DNA from: Candidatus Rifleibacteriota bacterium
GTDB lineage: Bacteria; Muiribacteriota; Ozemobacteria; Ozemobacterales; Ozemobacteraceae
Direction of reading: 5' to 3'
DNA: 64,000 nt
Assembly: GCA_015232575.1 (NCBI GenBank)
Contig: JADFZL010000002.1
Location: 310,001 to 374,000, forward strand
The stretch's first letter is position 1. Each line of letters begins with the position of its first letter. Under the pieces are notes generated by a model that saw only the letters and a list, made by a program, of their open reading frames with translations, searched no databases and was not told where the DNA came from. Shown one piece after another: positions 33,284 to 42,135 of the stretch. The position numbers and the translations under genes were made by a program.

Positions 33284-34759
33284 ATGAAGATTGCCACGAG
33301 GGCTATGCCTGTTGTTCTAATTCTGTTCCTTTTTGTTATTTTTCCAGTTTATGATTTGCAGTCGGCAGAATTGTCTGAATCATTCTGTGAATTGCCGAAA
33401 GGTGCAATTGTACTTGTTGGCGGTTCTTTTTCTGCAAAAAATCATGCGATTTTTGAAAAAATTAAAATTTTGCTCGGGCAGAATTTTCCAGGTGCAAAGT
33501 CATTTAAAATGGCTGTAATTGGATCAGCAAAAAAAGATATGGCCTCAATCGAAGATGTTTACTTTAATAACGATCCTGAAGAGCCTGAAGAATATCCGGC
33601 ATACAAGACACGTATTGAGCGTGAAGGCTTCGAAAGCTCGCTTGTTCCGATTGCATTAGACCTGATAAGTACAAATTACAACCCGGCAGATGATTCCCAG
33701 GTTGTTCAGGCGTTTTCTGACTGCCACGTGTTTTTCTTTCTTGGCGGAGATCAGGCAAAGATTGCAAAATGCTTTCTGCGTGAAGATGGCTCTGACACGC
33801 TCTTTCTGAAAATGATCAGAAATGTTTACAGAAATGGCGGAGTGGTAATGGGCACAAGCGCTGGAACGCATATTATGTCTAATCCAATGTTTGGCTGGGG
33901 CGAAAGTTACGAGACGTTGTTTTACAATCGTCTTGAAAAGTATTCTCTGAAAGATATTCCTTCTCAATCTGAAGAATATGGAATAAATGCATTGAAGGAA
34001 AACAACTCGCTTATACTTCCAGCCCCGGGATTTCTTCCTGCAGGTATTCTTACTGACAGCCACTTTGATGCCCGTGGACGTCTCGGGAGGCTTGTTGTTG
34101 GAATGCGTGATACCGGGTGCAAAATCGGGCTTGGAATTGATGAAGGCACAGCGATTATCATCAGCAAAGGTGTTGGCAGTGTAACCGGTGAAAATGGTGT
34201 ATTCGTAATAAATTCAACAGATTCAGAATTTTCATCACAGGCTGGCAGTGGTGAAAAAAATGGATTCTCTGCACAGAAAATTTTAGTGTCAAGGCTTTCA
34301 GATGGAGATTCCTATGATTTGGCAATCAGAAAGACAATTTCAGGCAAACCTGTTTATTATTCAGCAGACAATAATATGGCAACTGATATGATTTTATCGG
34401 GGAAAGCCACGTGTGCAGATCTGCAAAAAAGCTTTCCGTCTGATAATGAGTGCTTTTCTACCGATGTTTTCAACGCAATTACATTTGATGGAAGTGCTTC
34501 AATGTCTGAAACTTCCTCTTCTGAAAGGAAGAATAAATATCAGGCGACAGCCGCGTTGAAAAATTTAATGCTTTCGGGAAAAAATAGTGTTGTATCAAGA
34601 ACGAGTTTCAGGTATCCGGCATTTTTTGTTTCATTCAGCAGGCTTCCTGAATCTAATTTTTATCAGGATGAAAAAGGTAATTTTTGTGTTGATTCGGCGC
34701 GACTTGATATTTCAATCGACTTGAATAATCAAATTCCAAAATTCTTTTTTGCGAAATAA
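33284..34759 (+). CDS. Exported cyanophycinase-like S51 peptidase, copy 2
   Basis: 491 residues from ATG at 33284, 2 bases after the previous stop. Clear signal peptide (AMPVVLILFLFVIFPVYDLQ SAE). Same motifs as its neighbour: IVLVGGSFSAKNH, MAVIGSAKKDM, FFLGGDQAKIAKCF, VVMGTSAGTHIMS (Ser near residue 190), FGWGESYETL, DSHFDARGRLGRLVVGM, LGIDEGTAI. The C-terminal region repeats NKYQATAALKNLM and FVSFSRLPES. This is a tandem duplication followed by divergence; both keep the catalytic Ser, so both may be active. The substrate may be cyanophycin or another isopeptide. Confidence 0.85.
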   Translation: MKIATRAMPVVLILFLFVIFPVYDLQSAELSESFCELPKGAIVLVGGSFSAKNHAIFEKIKILLGQNFPGAKSFKMAVIGSAKKDMASIEDVYFNNDPEEPEEYPAYKTRIEREGFESSLVPIALDLISTNYNPADDSQVVQAFSDCHVFFFLGGDQAKIAKCFLREDGSDTLFLKMIRNVYRNGGVVMGTSAGTHIMSNPMFGWGESYETLFYNRLEKYSLKDIPSQSEEYGINALKENNSLILPAPGFLPAGILTDSHFDARGRLGRLVVGMRDTGCKIGLGIDEGTAIIISKGVGSVTGENGVFVINSTDSEFSSQAGSGEKNGFSAQKILVSRLSDGDSYDLAIRKTISGKPVYYSADNNMATDMILSGKATCADLQKSFPSDNECFSTDVFNAITFDGSASMSETSSSERKNKYQATAALKNLMLSGKNSVVSRTSFRYPAFFVSFSRLPESNFYQDEKGNFCVDSARLDISIDLNNQIPKFFFAK

Positions 34760-35008
34760 AATTAATGTATGTTATTATTGTAAACTTTCTATTAAGATTT
34801 TTTGGAATGGCAGGCAGGGCAACCCATTAGCTTCAGCAGGTGGCGTCCTGATCTGGGCAGTAGTCTGCTGCTGTGTGGAAGTCTGCCTGTAATTGTGACT
34901 ATCTAGAGTCAGTTTTCAATGCTTGTGTTACTGAGAAAAAATAACGGTACTCTTGAATAGACGAGTGTTTATTCAGGTTTGGGAAGTTTGATACACTGGA
35001 GGAAACTT
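34760..35008. other. Gap with a possible structured RNA
   Basis: 249 bases. The part from about 34808 to 34893 is distinctly GC-richer than its surroundings and self-complementary: CAGGCAG (34811-34817) pairs with CTGCCTG (34883-34889), CAGCAG (34834-34839) with CTGCTG (34865-34870), and GGG-CAA-CCC folds inside. A smaller TGACT/AGTCA hairpin follows at about 34895. I match it to no known RNA class; it could be an untranslated leader of the gdpD-like gene. Confidence 0.3.
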
Positions 35009-35944
35009 ATGTTCAGGCATTCTTTTTTATTGTTTATTGCTGTGGTGTTTTTATTGAATTCTGGAGTGGTTTCTGCTTCTGCTGGAAGCATTGAGAACAT
35101 GGCACACAGAGGCGCTGCTGGAATTGCCCCTGAAAACACAATGGTTGCATTCAAAACTGCCGTTACAAGATGCGGCGCTGGCTGGGTAGAGCTTGATGTG
35201 CATATTTCAAAAGATGGTGTTCCGGTTATTATTCATGATGATTCACTTGTCAGAACAACAAATGCCGAAGAAGTTTATCCAGACCGGTCTCCATGGCGTG
35301 TATGTGATTTCACCTTTGCAGAATTGTCACGGCTTGATGCTGGAAAGTGGTTTGTAGAGAAAGATCCCTTCAAAAGTATTGCTGGTGGTGAAGTGCCTGC
35401 TGAAGACAAAGAGTATTTTGCAAGCGGAAAAGTAAAGATTCCAGCTCTTCGCGGCGTTCTTACACTCATGAAAAGCCTCAACTGCAAAGTAAACATCGAA
35501 GTAAAAAATTATCCTGTTTATTATCCTGGAATCGCCAAAAAGGTCATTTCAGATATTAAGTCGCTTGGAATGGAGAAGGATGTTCTAATTTCTTCTTTCG
35601 ATCTTGAAATCCTGGCTGAGATTTCCAAAATTTCACCTGAATTCAGATTGGCAGCTCTAATTGAACAGCCAGTTGTTTTGACATCCCAATATTTCAAAGA
35701 TACTTTGAAAGTCTCGGCATGGAATCCTGGAAGCGATATTCTCGGACAAAGTTCAAAGGAATATATTTATAATGGAAAACTCAGGACTGACCTGATTGCT
35801 AAAGCCAAAGAGATTGGCCTTGATACATATGTCTGGACGGTTGATGAACCTGAAATCATGAAAGAATTTATAAAAGCAGGAGTTTCAGGAATAATAACGA
35901 ATTTTCCTCATCGTCTGACTGCCGTTTTGGGGAAATCAAAATGA
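35009..35944 (+). CDS. Exported glycerophosphodiester phosphodiesterase
   Basis: 311 residues from ATG at 35009 (GGAGG 5 bases upstream). Signal peptide MFRHSFLLFIAVVFLLNSGV ending near SASA. GDPD TIM-barrel motifs: MAHRGAAGIAPENTMVAF (catalytic His and Glu-binding PENT), ELDVHISKDGVPVIIHDDSL (metal Glu/Asp and second His), VNIEVKN (metal Glu), LISSFDLEIL and TYVWTVDEPE, FIKAGVSGIITNFP. Hydrolyses glycerophosphodiesters from phospholipids to glycerol-3-phosphate and alcohol, here in the periplasm. Its TGA overlaps the rpiB ATG (ATGA), the first link in a six-gene overlapping operon. Confidence 0.9.
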   Translation: MFRHSFLLFIAVVFLLNSGVVSASAGSIENMAHRGAAGIAPENTMVAFKTAVTRCGAGWVELDVHISKDGVPVIIHDDSLVRTTNAEEVYPDRSPWRVCDFTFAELSRLDAGKWFVEKDPFKSIAGGEVPAEDKEYFASGKVKIPALRGVLTLMKSLNCKVNIEVKNYPVYYPGIAKKVISDIKSLGMEKDVLISSFDLEILAEISKISPEFRLAALIEQPVVLTSQYFKDTLKVSAWNPGSDILGQSSKEYIYNGKLRTDLIAKAKEIGLDTYVWTVDEPEIMKEFIKAGVSGIITNFPHRLTAVLGKSK

Positions 35945-36378
35945 TTCTTTTTATTGCATCTGATCATGGCGGATTCATGCTTAAAAATAAGCTGAATGAT
36001 TATCTGCGGCGTAAGAGCTATGATTGCACAGACATGGGGTGCGACTCAACTGAATCATGTGATTACCCTGATTATGCAGAAAAATTATGCAGACAGATAC
36101 TTAAAATGCCTGATTCAAAAGGTATATTGCTTTGCGGAACAGGAATTGGAATGTCGATTGCTGCAAACAGATTCCCCGGTATCAGAGCAGCGCTTTGTCA
36201 TAATTCTCTCGAGGCTCGACTGACCCGTCAGCACAATGATTCGAACATTCTTGTTCTTGGAGCAAGAATAACAGGTGATGAACTTGCACTTGATATTCTT
36301 GATACATTCCTTTCTACTTCATTTGAAGGCGGTCGTCATAAACGCCGGGTAGAAATGCTTGATAATTTAACGGTATAG
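35941..36378 (+). CDS. rpiB: Ribose-5-phosphate isomerase B
   Basis: 145 residues from ATG at 35941. Interconverts ribose-5-phosphate and ribulose-5-phosphate. Motifs: IASDHGGFMLKN at the N-terminus, CDYPDYA, the active-site Cys in GILLCGTGIGMSIAANR (residue ~65), and NSLEARLTRQHNDSNILVLG with the phosphate/acid-base His. The ending GGRHKRRVEMLDNL is typical. An LacAB/RpiB-family sugar isomerase; the pairing with upp supports ribose-phosphate and PRPP supply for nucleotide metabolism. Confidence 0.93.
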   Translation: MILFIASDHGGFMLKNKLNDYLRRKSYDCTDMGCDSTESCDYPDYAEKLCRQILKMPDSKGILLCGTGIGMSIAANRFPGIRAALCHNSLEARLTRQHNDSNILVLGARITGDELALDILDTFLSTSFEGGRHKRRVEMLDNLTV

Positions 36379-36399
36379 TAATTTCATACGGAGAAAATA

Positions 36400-37029
36400 A
36401 TGAGTAACCTACATCTTATAGATCACCCGCTTGTTAAACATAAACTTACGCTTCTGCGGTCCAAGTTCACCGATGTACATACTTTTCGTGAACTGATGCA
36501 GGAATTATCGCTCTTTCTTGCCTATGAAGCCACTCGAACCATGCCATGCGAGGAAACTATCTGTGAAACCCCAATGACAAAGACTTCGGGGTATCTCATT
36601 TCCTCAAAGCTAATTGCCATTATTCCAATACTCAGAGCCGGCCTGGGAATGGTGGAAGGACTGCTGAAATTTATGCCAATGGCTAAAGTCGGGCACATTG
36701 GACTTTTCAGAGATCATGAAACGCTGAAGCCAGTGCAGTATTACTGCAAACTTCCCGAAGGAATTGCCAATCTTGAAGTTTTTGTCATTGATCCGATGCT
36801 TGCTACCGGAGGTTCAGTTGCCAAAGCTATTGATATAATCAAACAGCAGGGTGCGAAGAAGATCAGATTTTTGTCAATAATTTCCTGTCCAGAAGGAATA
36901 AAAACTCTTTCTGAAGCTCATCCTGATGTTGAAATATATACATGTGTTGTAGATGATCACCTCAATAAAGATGGATATATTTTGCCGGGCCTGGGCGATG
37001 CAGGAGACAGATTGTATGGTACAAAATAA
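36400..37029 (+). CDS. upp: Uracil phosphoribosyltransferase
   Basis: 209 residues from ATG at 36400, with GGAG 8 bases upstream. Makes UMP from uracil and PRPP. Hallmarks: IDHPLVKHKLTLLR at the N-terminus, IPILRAGLGMVEG (uracil/PRPP loop), the PRPP-binding FVIDPMLATGGSVAKAID and the uracil-binding C-terminus YILPGLGDAGDRLYGT. Length is normal. The dCMP deaminase start lies inside its last codons, so translation is coupled. Confidence 0.95.
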   Translation: MSNLHLIDHPLVKHKLTLLRSKFTDVHTFRELMQELSLFLAYEATRTMPCEETICETPMTKTSGYLISSKLIAIIPILRAGLGMVEGLLKFMPMAKVGHIGLFRDHETLKPVQYYCKLPEGIANLEVFVIDPMLATGGSVAKAIDIIKQQGAKKIRFLSIISCPEGIKTLSEAHPDVEIYTCVVDDHLNKDGYILPGLGDAGDRLYGTK

Positions 37030-37567
37030 ATCTGATGATATTCCAGTAATTCAAGACATTTCAGATGTTTCTGAAGCTGTTAATCCGCTCGAAAAACAGT
37101 ATGTAGACCGTCCCACCTGGGATGAATATTTCATGCGGATTGCTATGCTTGTTGCAAGCAGATCTACTTGTCTCCGCAGACATGTAGGTGCAGTGGTTGT
37201 GAGGGAAAAACGCATTCTGGCGACCGGTTATAATGGTGCACCGCGTTGTCTCAGACATTGCTTTGAACTTCCCGGAAAATGCCTGCGCGAATCCCGGAAT
37301 ATTCCTTCCGGCGAACGTCAGGAACTTTGCCGGGGTCTTCACGCCGAACAGAACGCAATTCTTCAGGCGGCAGCATTTGGGGCTCCTCTCAGAGGCGGTC
37401 ATCTGTATTGTACACATCAACCATGTGTTACATGCGCAAAAATGCTTCTGAATGCTGAAATTGAAACGGTAACATTTCTGGGTGAATATCCAGATTCACT
37501 GGCACTGGAAATGCTTAACGAAGGAAATATTAAATTATTTAAAATGAATTTAGGGGAAAACCTATGA
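37016..37567 (+). CDS. dCMP deaminase (ComEB-like)
   Basis: 183 residues from ATG at 37016, which has GGAG 9 bases upstream and overlaps upp by 14 bases; the longer frame from 36953 is not needed. Zinc deaminase turning dCMP to dUMP for dTTP synthesis. Motifs: RPTWDEYFMRIAMLVASRST, GAVVVREKRILATGYNGAPR, LHAEQNAILQAA (zinc His and catalytic Glu) and HQPCVTCAKMLLNA (two zinc Cys). An extra Cys-containing loop (RHCFELPGKCLRE) carries the additional Cys/His seen in many dCMP deaminases. Despite the ComEB name it has no direct DNA-uptake role. The murA start overlaps its stop (ATGA). Confidence 0.93.
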   Translation: MVQNKSDDIPVIQDISDVSEAVNPLEKQYVDRPTWDEYFMRIAMLVASRSTCLRRHVGAVVVREKRILATGYNGAPRCLRHCFELPGKCLRESRNIPSGERQELCRGLHAEQNAILQAAAFGAPLRGGHLYCTHQPCVTCAKMLLNAEIETVTFLGEYPDSLALEMLNEGNIKLFKMNLGENL

Positions 37568-38832
37568 CCAGAATTATAATCGAAGGTGGGAAAAAGCTTT
37601 CTGGTACGGTCAGAGTTGGTGGTGCCAAAAACGCTGCTTTGCCAATAATGGCAGGTTCAATTTTGAGCCACGGAAAAGTTGTTCTTTCAAATATTCCCAA
37701 CCTTAACGATGTTGAAACCATGGAAAAGGTGTTGTCTGCACTTGGAGTTAAATGCCGGCAAATATCTGACGGAACGATTGAGCTTGCGGCTGACGGCAAT
37801 CTGTCCGAGGAAGCACCTTACGAACTAGTTAAGACAATGAGAGCGAGTTTTTTCGTCATGGGTCCCCTTCTTGCGCGTCTGAAGAGAGCTAAGATTCCAT
37901 TGCCGGGTGGCTGTGCCATTGGTGTGCGTCCGGTCGATATCCATCTCAAAGGTTTTGAGATGCTTGGCGCCCGCGTTTCGCTCGAAGCCGGATGCGCAGT
38001 TGCAACTGCAGACAGGTTGATCGGCGCTCCTATTATGCTTGATTTTCCATCAGTTGGTGCGACTGAAAATCTTATGATGGCTGCTGTTTATGCTGAAGGA
38101 ACAACTACTATTAATAATGCTGCACGCGAGCCTGAGATTGTCGATCTGGCAAATTTCCTCAGAAGCATGGGTGCAAGTATAACTGGCGCAGGAACAGCCT
38201 CTATCACGATTAATGGCGTAAAAGCTCTTGGTGGAACAAATTATTCGATCATTTCAGACAGAATCGAAGCCGGAACATTCCTGGTACTTGCTTCCCTTTT
38301 TCAGGATAGTATTCTTATCGATAACTGCAGTACTGACAGTCTTCATGCTGTAATTGCGAAACTTCAGGAAATGGGTGCAGAAATTAAACCAGAGGGCAAT
38401 GGAATCAGGGTAAAAGGTCCGGATAGATTGAAATCTGCTGAAATAAAAACTTTACCGTTTCCAGGCTTCCCAACAGATCTTCAGGCTCAATTCATGGCTG
38501 CAATGTGCTTGTCTGAGGGAACATCACTCGTGACTGAAACCGTTTTTGAAAATAGATTCATGCATGTTTCAGAGTTGATAAGGATGGGCGCCAAGCTTAA
38601 TATCAGAGACAGAACGGTAGTAATCAACGGCGTTGATAAGCTTATTGGAGCACCAGTAATGGCAACTGACCTTAGAGCTGGTGCCGCTATGGTTATTGCA
38701 GGTCTTGTGGCAGAAGGTACTACTGAGGTCGGAAATGTACATCATATTGATCGCGGATATGAGAAGCTCGTAGATCGTCTGCGTGGACTTGGTGCTGTGA
38801 TTCACCGCCTGGAGCCGGATAGTAATGAGTGA
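37564..38832 (+). CDS. murA: UDP-N-acetylglucosamine 1-carboxyvinyltransferase
   Basis: 422 residues from ATG at 37564. First committed step of peptidoglycan synthesis: PEP plus UDP-GlcNAc to enolpyruvyl-UDP-GlcNAc. Motifs: VGGAKNAALPIMAGSIL (substrate Lys/Asn), MRASFFVMGPLLAR, the fosfomycin-sensitive Cys in PLPGGCAIGVRPVDIHL (residue ~117), PSVGATENLMMAA, PFPGFPTDLQAQFMA and LRAGAAMVIAGLVAEG. Full length. The catalytic Cys is present, so classic fosfomycin sensitivity is expected if uptake occurs. Confidence 0.95.
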   Translation: MTRIIIEGGKKLSGTVRVGGAKNAALPIMAGSILSHGKVVLSNIPNLNDVETMEKVLSALGVKCRQISDGTIELAADGNLSEEAPYELVKTMRASFFVMGPLLARLKRAKIPLPGGCAIGVRPVDIHLKGFEMLGARVSLEAGCAVATADRLIGAPIMLDFPSVGATENLMMAAVYAEGTTTINNAAREPEIVDLANFLRSMGASITGAGTASITINGVKALGGTNYSIISDRIEAGTFLVLASLFQDSILIDNCSTDSLHAVIAKLQEMGAEIKPEGNGIRVKGPDRLKSAEIKTLPFPGFPTDLQAQFMAAMCLSEGTSLVTETVFENRFMHVSELIRMGAKLNIRDRTVVINGVDKLIGAPVMATDLRAGAAMVIAGLVAEGTTEVGNVHHIDRGYEKLVDRLRGLGAVIHRLEPDSNE

Positions 38833-40531
38833 AGAAAAGAAAATTCTGCATTCCACTGACGCACTGAAAGCAAATCTTTCAAGCCGTGACAGAGGCGAAA
38901 AACTCCTTGCAATAAGGGCAATGAGTATTCTCAGGAAACCGGAATATGCGGATTCTCTTGTGGATGTACTATCTTCTCCTGATGCAGAAGTTATTGACAG
39001 TACGATTTCTGCGCTGGGACAAATTCAGAATCCAAATTCTCTCAAATACCTTATTCCATTTTTATTTGATGATAATACCGAACGGTCAGAGACAGCCTGG
39101 AATGCAATATCTAAATTCAATCTTAAGCCTGTTATCCCAAGTATTCTGAAAGCCGCTACAAGCGATAAGCCTCCGGCAACACGAAAAATGTTGCTTTCAC
39201 TGCTGGCAAAGGTTAACGACATGAGAGTTGCGTCAGCGATGAATGAAGTTCTTGGCCAGACGAGAGACATACCATTGCTTTGTGAGGCACTGGAATATTT
39301 TATACGATTTCCGGCGGTAGATAAAGCCTCTGTATTTAAAGTTCTTTCGGCCAGTGAACAATGGGAGGTCGCAATGTATGCTGATCTCGCGTTATCCAGA
39401 ACAGGTGATGACAGTGCGCGTCCCAGACTGAAAAAACTTGCCAAATCTCCGGCTTATCAGATGAGGCTTGCACTGGCAAAAGGCATGAATATCACCGCCA
39501 TGGTACAGGACAGAGAAATTTATGAAATTCTGATTCGTGATACTCATCCGCCTGTGAGAATAGCTGCTTTTCAGGGGTTTTCCGTTTTCTCTGCATCAGA
39601 AAGGCAGCCTCTCATATTGGAACTTCTTGAGAAAGAAAAAGATGAAAAAATCCGGCATAGATTGTATGAAATCGCTTCAATAGAGAAGTCGCCGATATTC
39701 TTTCAGGAATTCATCAAACTTCTTTCTTCTCAGAGTCTGAAGTTAAAAAATCTGGCTCAAAAAGCTCTGATTTTAATGGGCAAATCAATCGTTTCTCAGA
39801 TTGTAGCAGCTTTTTCTTCTATGCCTCTGGAAATGAAAGAGAGAGTGCTGCTTATTCTAGGTGAGATAGGCTGTGAGAAAGGATTGCATCTTCTTATTTC
39901 AGGCCTCTCGTCGAAGGAAAGATGGTTGAGAATAAATTCTATTGATGGTATTGCCAGAATCAAGGAAAAAAAGTTTGCTGTGCGCTTTGCGGAAATGGCT
40001 TCTACTGAGTCTGATCCATGGATTCTTGCTACTTTAATGTCCGCGCTTGTAAAAATTGGCTCTGAAAAAGAACTTGAAATCGCCAAAAACTTCCTGGGAC
40101 ATCCTGATGGCAGAGTCCGTGCGAATGCTGTAGCTGCTGTCTCAAAAATCGATAGTCCGGAAGTTCCCAAATTGCTTGAGCCCCTTGTAAACGATGGAAA
40201 TGACAGAGTTCGTGTGAATGCTTCAGTTGCACTCTGGAAAATTGGTGAAGTTAAAGTTCTTGACAGGATTGTTCACACGCTGAAAGATTCCTCAAAATGG
40301 CGCCGCTCTTCTGCCGCTTATGCGCTTGGGGAGATCGGCGACCGGGAACCTGTTCCGGCACTCCTTGAAATGCTTGTTGACAAAGAAGACGTCGTATATC
40401 GGAATACTATTGAGGCACTTGGAAAAATAAAGGATCCTAGGTCTGTGATACCTCTGCTCATTGAACGCGAGAAAAAGCGCGTTCCGCAGGATGTTATTGA
40501 CTCGGTTCTGAAATCTTTCAACGATAACTGA
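38825..40531 (+). CDS. HEAT-repeat protein
   Basis: 568 residues from ATG at 38825, overlapping murA by 8 bases. No signal peptide or membrane segment, so cytoplasmic. Almost the whole chain consists of HEAT/PBS-lyase-like helical pairs of ~31 residues, for example YADSLVDVLSSPDAEVIDST with ISALGQI, NFLGHPDGRVRANAVAAVSK, LVNDGNDRVRVNASVALWKI and LKDSSKWRRSSAAYALGEIG. About 14-16 units are visible. Such solenoids bind proteins; the target is unknown. It is the last gene of the operon and is followed by a strong terminator. Confidence 0.85.
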   Translation: MSEEKKILHSTDALKANLSSRDRGEKLLAIRAMSILRKPEYADSLVDVLSSPDAEVIDSTISALGQIQNPNSLKYLIPFLFDDNTERSETAWNAISKFNLKPVIPSILKAATSDKPPATRKMLLSLLAKVNDMRVASAMNEVLGQTRDIPLLCEALEYFIRFPAVDKASVFKVLSASEQWEVAMYADLALSRTGDDSARPRLKKLAKSPAYQMRLALAKGMNITAMVQDREIYEILIRDTHPPVRIAAFQGFSVFSASERQPLILELLEKEKDEKIRHRLYEIASIEKSPIFFQEFIKLLSSQSLKLKNLAQKALILMGKSIVSQIVAAFSSMPLEMKERVLLILGEIGCEKGLHLLISGLSSKERWLRINSIDGIARIKEKKFAVRFAEMASTESDPWILATLMSALVKIGSEKELEIAKNFLGHPDGRVRANAVAAVSKIDSPEVPKLLEPLVNDGNDRVRVNASVALWKIGEVKVLDRIVHTLKDSSKWRRSSAAYALGEIGDREPVPALLEMLVDKEDVVYRNTIEALGKIKDPRSVIPLLIEREKKRVPQDVIDSVLKSFNDN

Positions 40532-40552
40532 TAGATTTTTATGCTGTCTCAT

Positions 40553-40607
40553 AAAAAATATCTGCTGCTTAATTTTAGTTGAAAATTAAGCAGCAGATAT
40601 TTTTTTG
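40553..40607. terminator. Terminator of the gdpD-HEAT operon
   Basis: AAAATATCTGCTGCTTAATT TT pairs perfectly with AAAATTAAGCAGCAGATATT TT around a five-base loop, flanked by A and T runs, so it can act in both directions. Confidence 0.9.
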
Positions 40608-40684
40608 TAACCAATTTGTATTTATTGCTAATATCTAAGTAGTAATAAACTTATCCGAACATCCGGAAAACAATTTTTACTCTC

Positions 40685-40698
40685 TGACAACATTGTCA
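40685..40698. promoter_or_regulatory. Short palindrome, possible operator
   Basis: TGACAA-CA-TTGTCA, 73 bases before the glucosaminidase start. It may bind a dimeric regulator; no promoter boxes at clear spacing support this. Confidence 0.25.
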
Positions 40699-40770
40699 GG
40701 TGCATGCTTCAAATATATTCGTGAAGATTATGATGTGATGTTATGATACTAAAAAAATGGAGAAATTATT

Positions 40771-41913
40771 ATGAAAGCACATTTTCTTGCAACAATATGT
40801 ATCCTTCTAATTCCGTCATTTTCTTTTGCATTTTCTGCAACAGAAACTTCAGCAAATGTTAGAATTTCTGTTGAAAATCAGGGAATGGTTTCAATTCTGA
40901 TTGAGCATGAAGTTGGTGGTGCTACAACCGCAGTGGAAATTTCCAGAGGAGCAGCGCCTGGAGATACAGTTGCTTCAACAACAAATGCGGCTGAAGTGGC
41001 TGAACTTGAGAAGCGCATCCAAAATCTGATTAATCTTATTAACGCAAAAAAAATTGATTCGGCATATACTGAATATAAAGCAATTTCTGTAAAAATTTCT
41101 TCCAATACCGCTCTCAGAACAACTTGTGGAGGAGCCTTCGATAGCGCACGCAACAGAATGGCAAATGCGCTTGCAAATGAAGTCAGATATGGAACCAAAA
41201 AGGTTGAATCACGCATGAATTCGCGCGAATCTGTTGCGAAAGTCAGAGATTCCGCTCAATGGACAAAAAAGTGGCTCGATATGCTCGAAGACATGAACCA
41301 TCCAGATCATAAATCACTGACAGATTATTCAAGGAAAATTCTGAGCGATGCTGAAAATTATTCTCCATCCTCAACACGGGCCGCTTCGACTTCAACTTCT
41401 TCGTCTACATCCACATCGACCTCAACTTTTTCGTCAGCCGAGCTTGAAAACTGGCGTGGTGGAAAGTTGTCTCCATCAAGATTTGTTGCCCTGCTGGGGC
41501 CTGCTGCGAGAGAAGTTTACAGAAGAACAGGCGTTCCAGCATCTGTTACACTTGCTCAGGCAGCACTGGAAACCGGTTGGGGTGAATCAACAATAGGTTC
41601 GGCAAAAAATCTTTTCGGAATAAAAGGTCGAGGACCGGCAGGATCAATTACTGTTCCAACAAGAGAATATGTAAATGGAAGAACGATAACGATCAGAGAT
41701 ACTTTCAGAAAATACAACAACTGGATGGAATCAATCGAAGACCATGCAAAGCTTTTAAATGGCCCGATTTACAGGGCAGCACAGCAGTATAAAAATAATC
41801 CCGATCAATATGCAAGAGCAATACACAGATGTGGCTATGCTACTGATCCAAACTATGCTACTACACTTATAAGACTCATGAAAGATTACAACATGTACCA
41901 GTGGGATAGATAA
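40771..41913 (+). CDS. Exported glucosaminidase (GH73-type peptidoglycan hydrolase)
   Basis: 380 residues from ATG at 40771 with GGAG 8 bases upstream. Signal peptide to about residue 20 (SFSFAFSA). Residues 25-205 are mostly helical and unrecognised, followed by a Ser/Thr linker. Residues ~228-380 form a FlgJ/GH73-like domain: PSRFVALLGPAAREVYRRTG, VPASVTLAQAALETGWGES (catalytic Glu), NLFGIKG, DTFRKYNNWMESIEDHAKLL and RCGYATDPNYATTLIRLM. It should cut the GlcNAc-MurNAc bond of peptidoglycan in the periplasm, in cell separation, wall turnover or insertion of envelope machines. No flagellar genes are nearby. Confidence 0.88.
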   Translation: MKAHFLATICILLIPSFSFAFSATETSANVRISVENQGMVSILIEHEVGGATTAVEISRGAAPGDTVASTTNAAEVAELEKRIQNLINLINAKKIDSAYTEYKAISVKISSNTALRTTCGGAFDSARNRMANALANEVRYGTKKVESRMNSRESVAKVRDSAQWTKKWLDMLEDMNHPDHKSLTDYSRKILSDAENYSPSSTRAASTSTSSSTSTSTSTFSSAELENWRGGKLSPSRFVALLGPAAREVYRRTGVPASVTLAQAALETGWGESTIGSAKNLFGIKGRGPAGSITVPTREYVNGRTITIRDTFRKYNNWMESIEDHAKLLNGPIYRAAQQYKNNPDQYARAIHRCGYATDPNYATTLIRLMKDYNMYQWDR

Positions 41914-41955
41914 AAGGTATCTCCTCAATAATTCGAGGAAACTTACAGCTCTTTG

Positions 41956-42022
41956 CTGTCATTTCGAGCGAAGGAAGAAATCTCAAACCCTTAGAAGATC
42001 TCTCCCTTCGCTTGAGATGACA
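41956..42022. repeat. Family B dispersed palindrome, copy 3
   Basis: CTGTCATTTCGAGCGAAGGA AGAAATCTC and inverted arm GATCTCTCCCTTCGCTTGAG ATGACA, in the 222-base gap after the glucosaminidase gene. Confidence 0.85.
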
Positions 42023-42063
42023 AAGAAATAAGTTTTTCACATTACCTTTTTTCCCACGGTTTA

Positions 42064-42092
42064 TTGAGTTTGTACGATAAAGGGTATATAAA
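42064..42092 (+). promoter_or_regulatory. Sigma-70 promoter for the gene at 42136
   Basis: TTGAGT (4/6), 17 bases, TATAAA (5/6), 44 bases before the ATG. Confidence 0.55.
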
Positions 42093-42135
42093 TATAAGCT
42101 GAGAAGTGCAAATTTGTAAATTTGGAGATAAAACT

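Noticed and set aside
34808..34893. SRP RNA, 6S RNA, tRNA or cobalamin riboswitch
   Set aside because: No conserved SRP tetraloop or GGTCAGGTCC core, no 6S-like central bubble, no T-loop and no B12 box; left as an unclassified structured segment.
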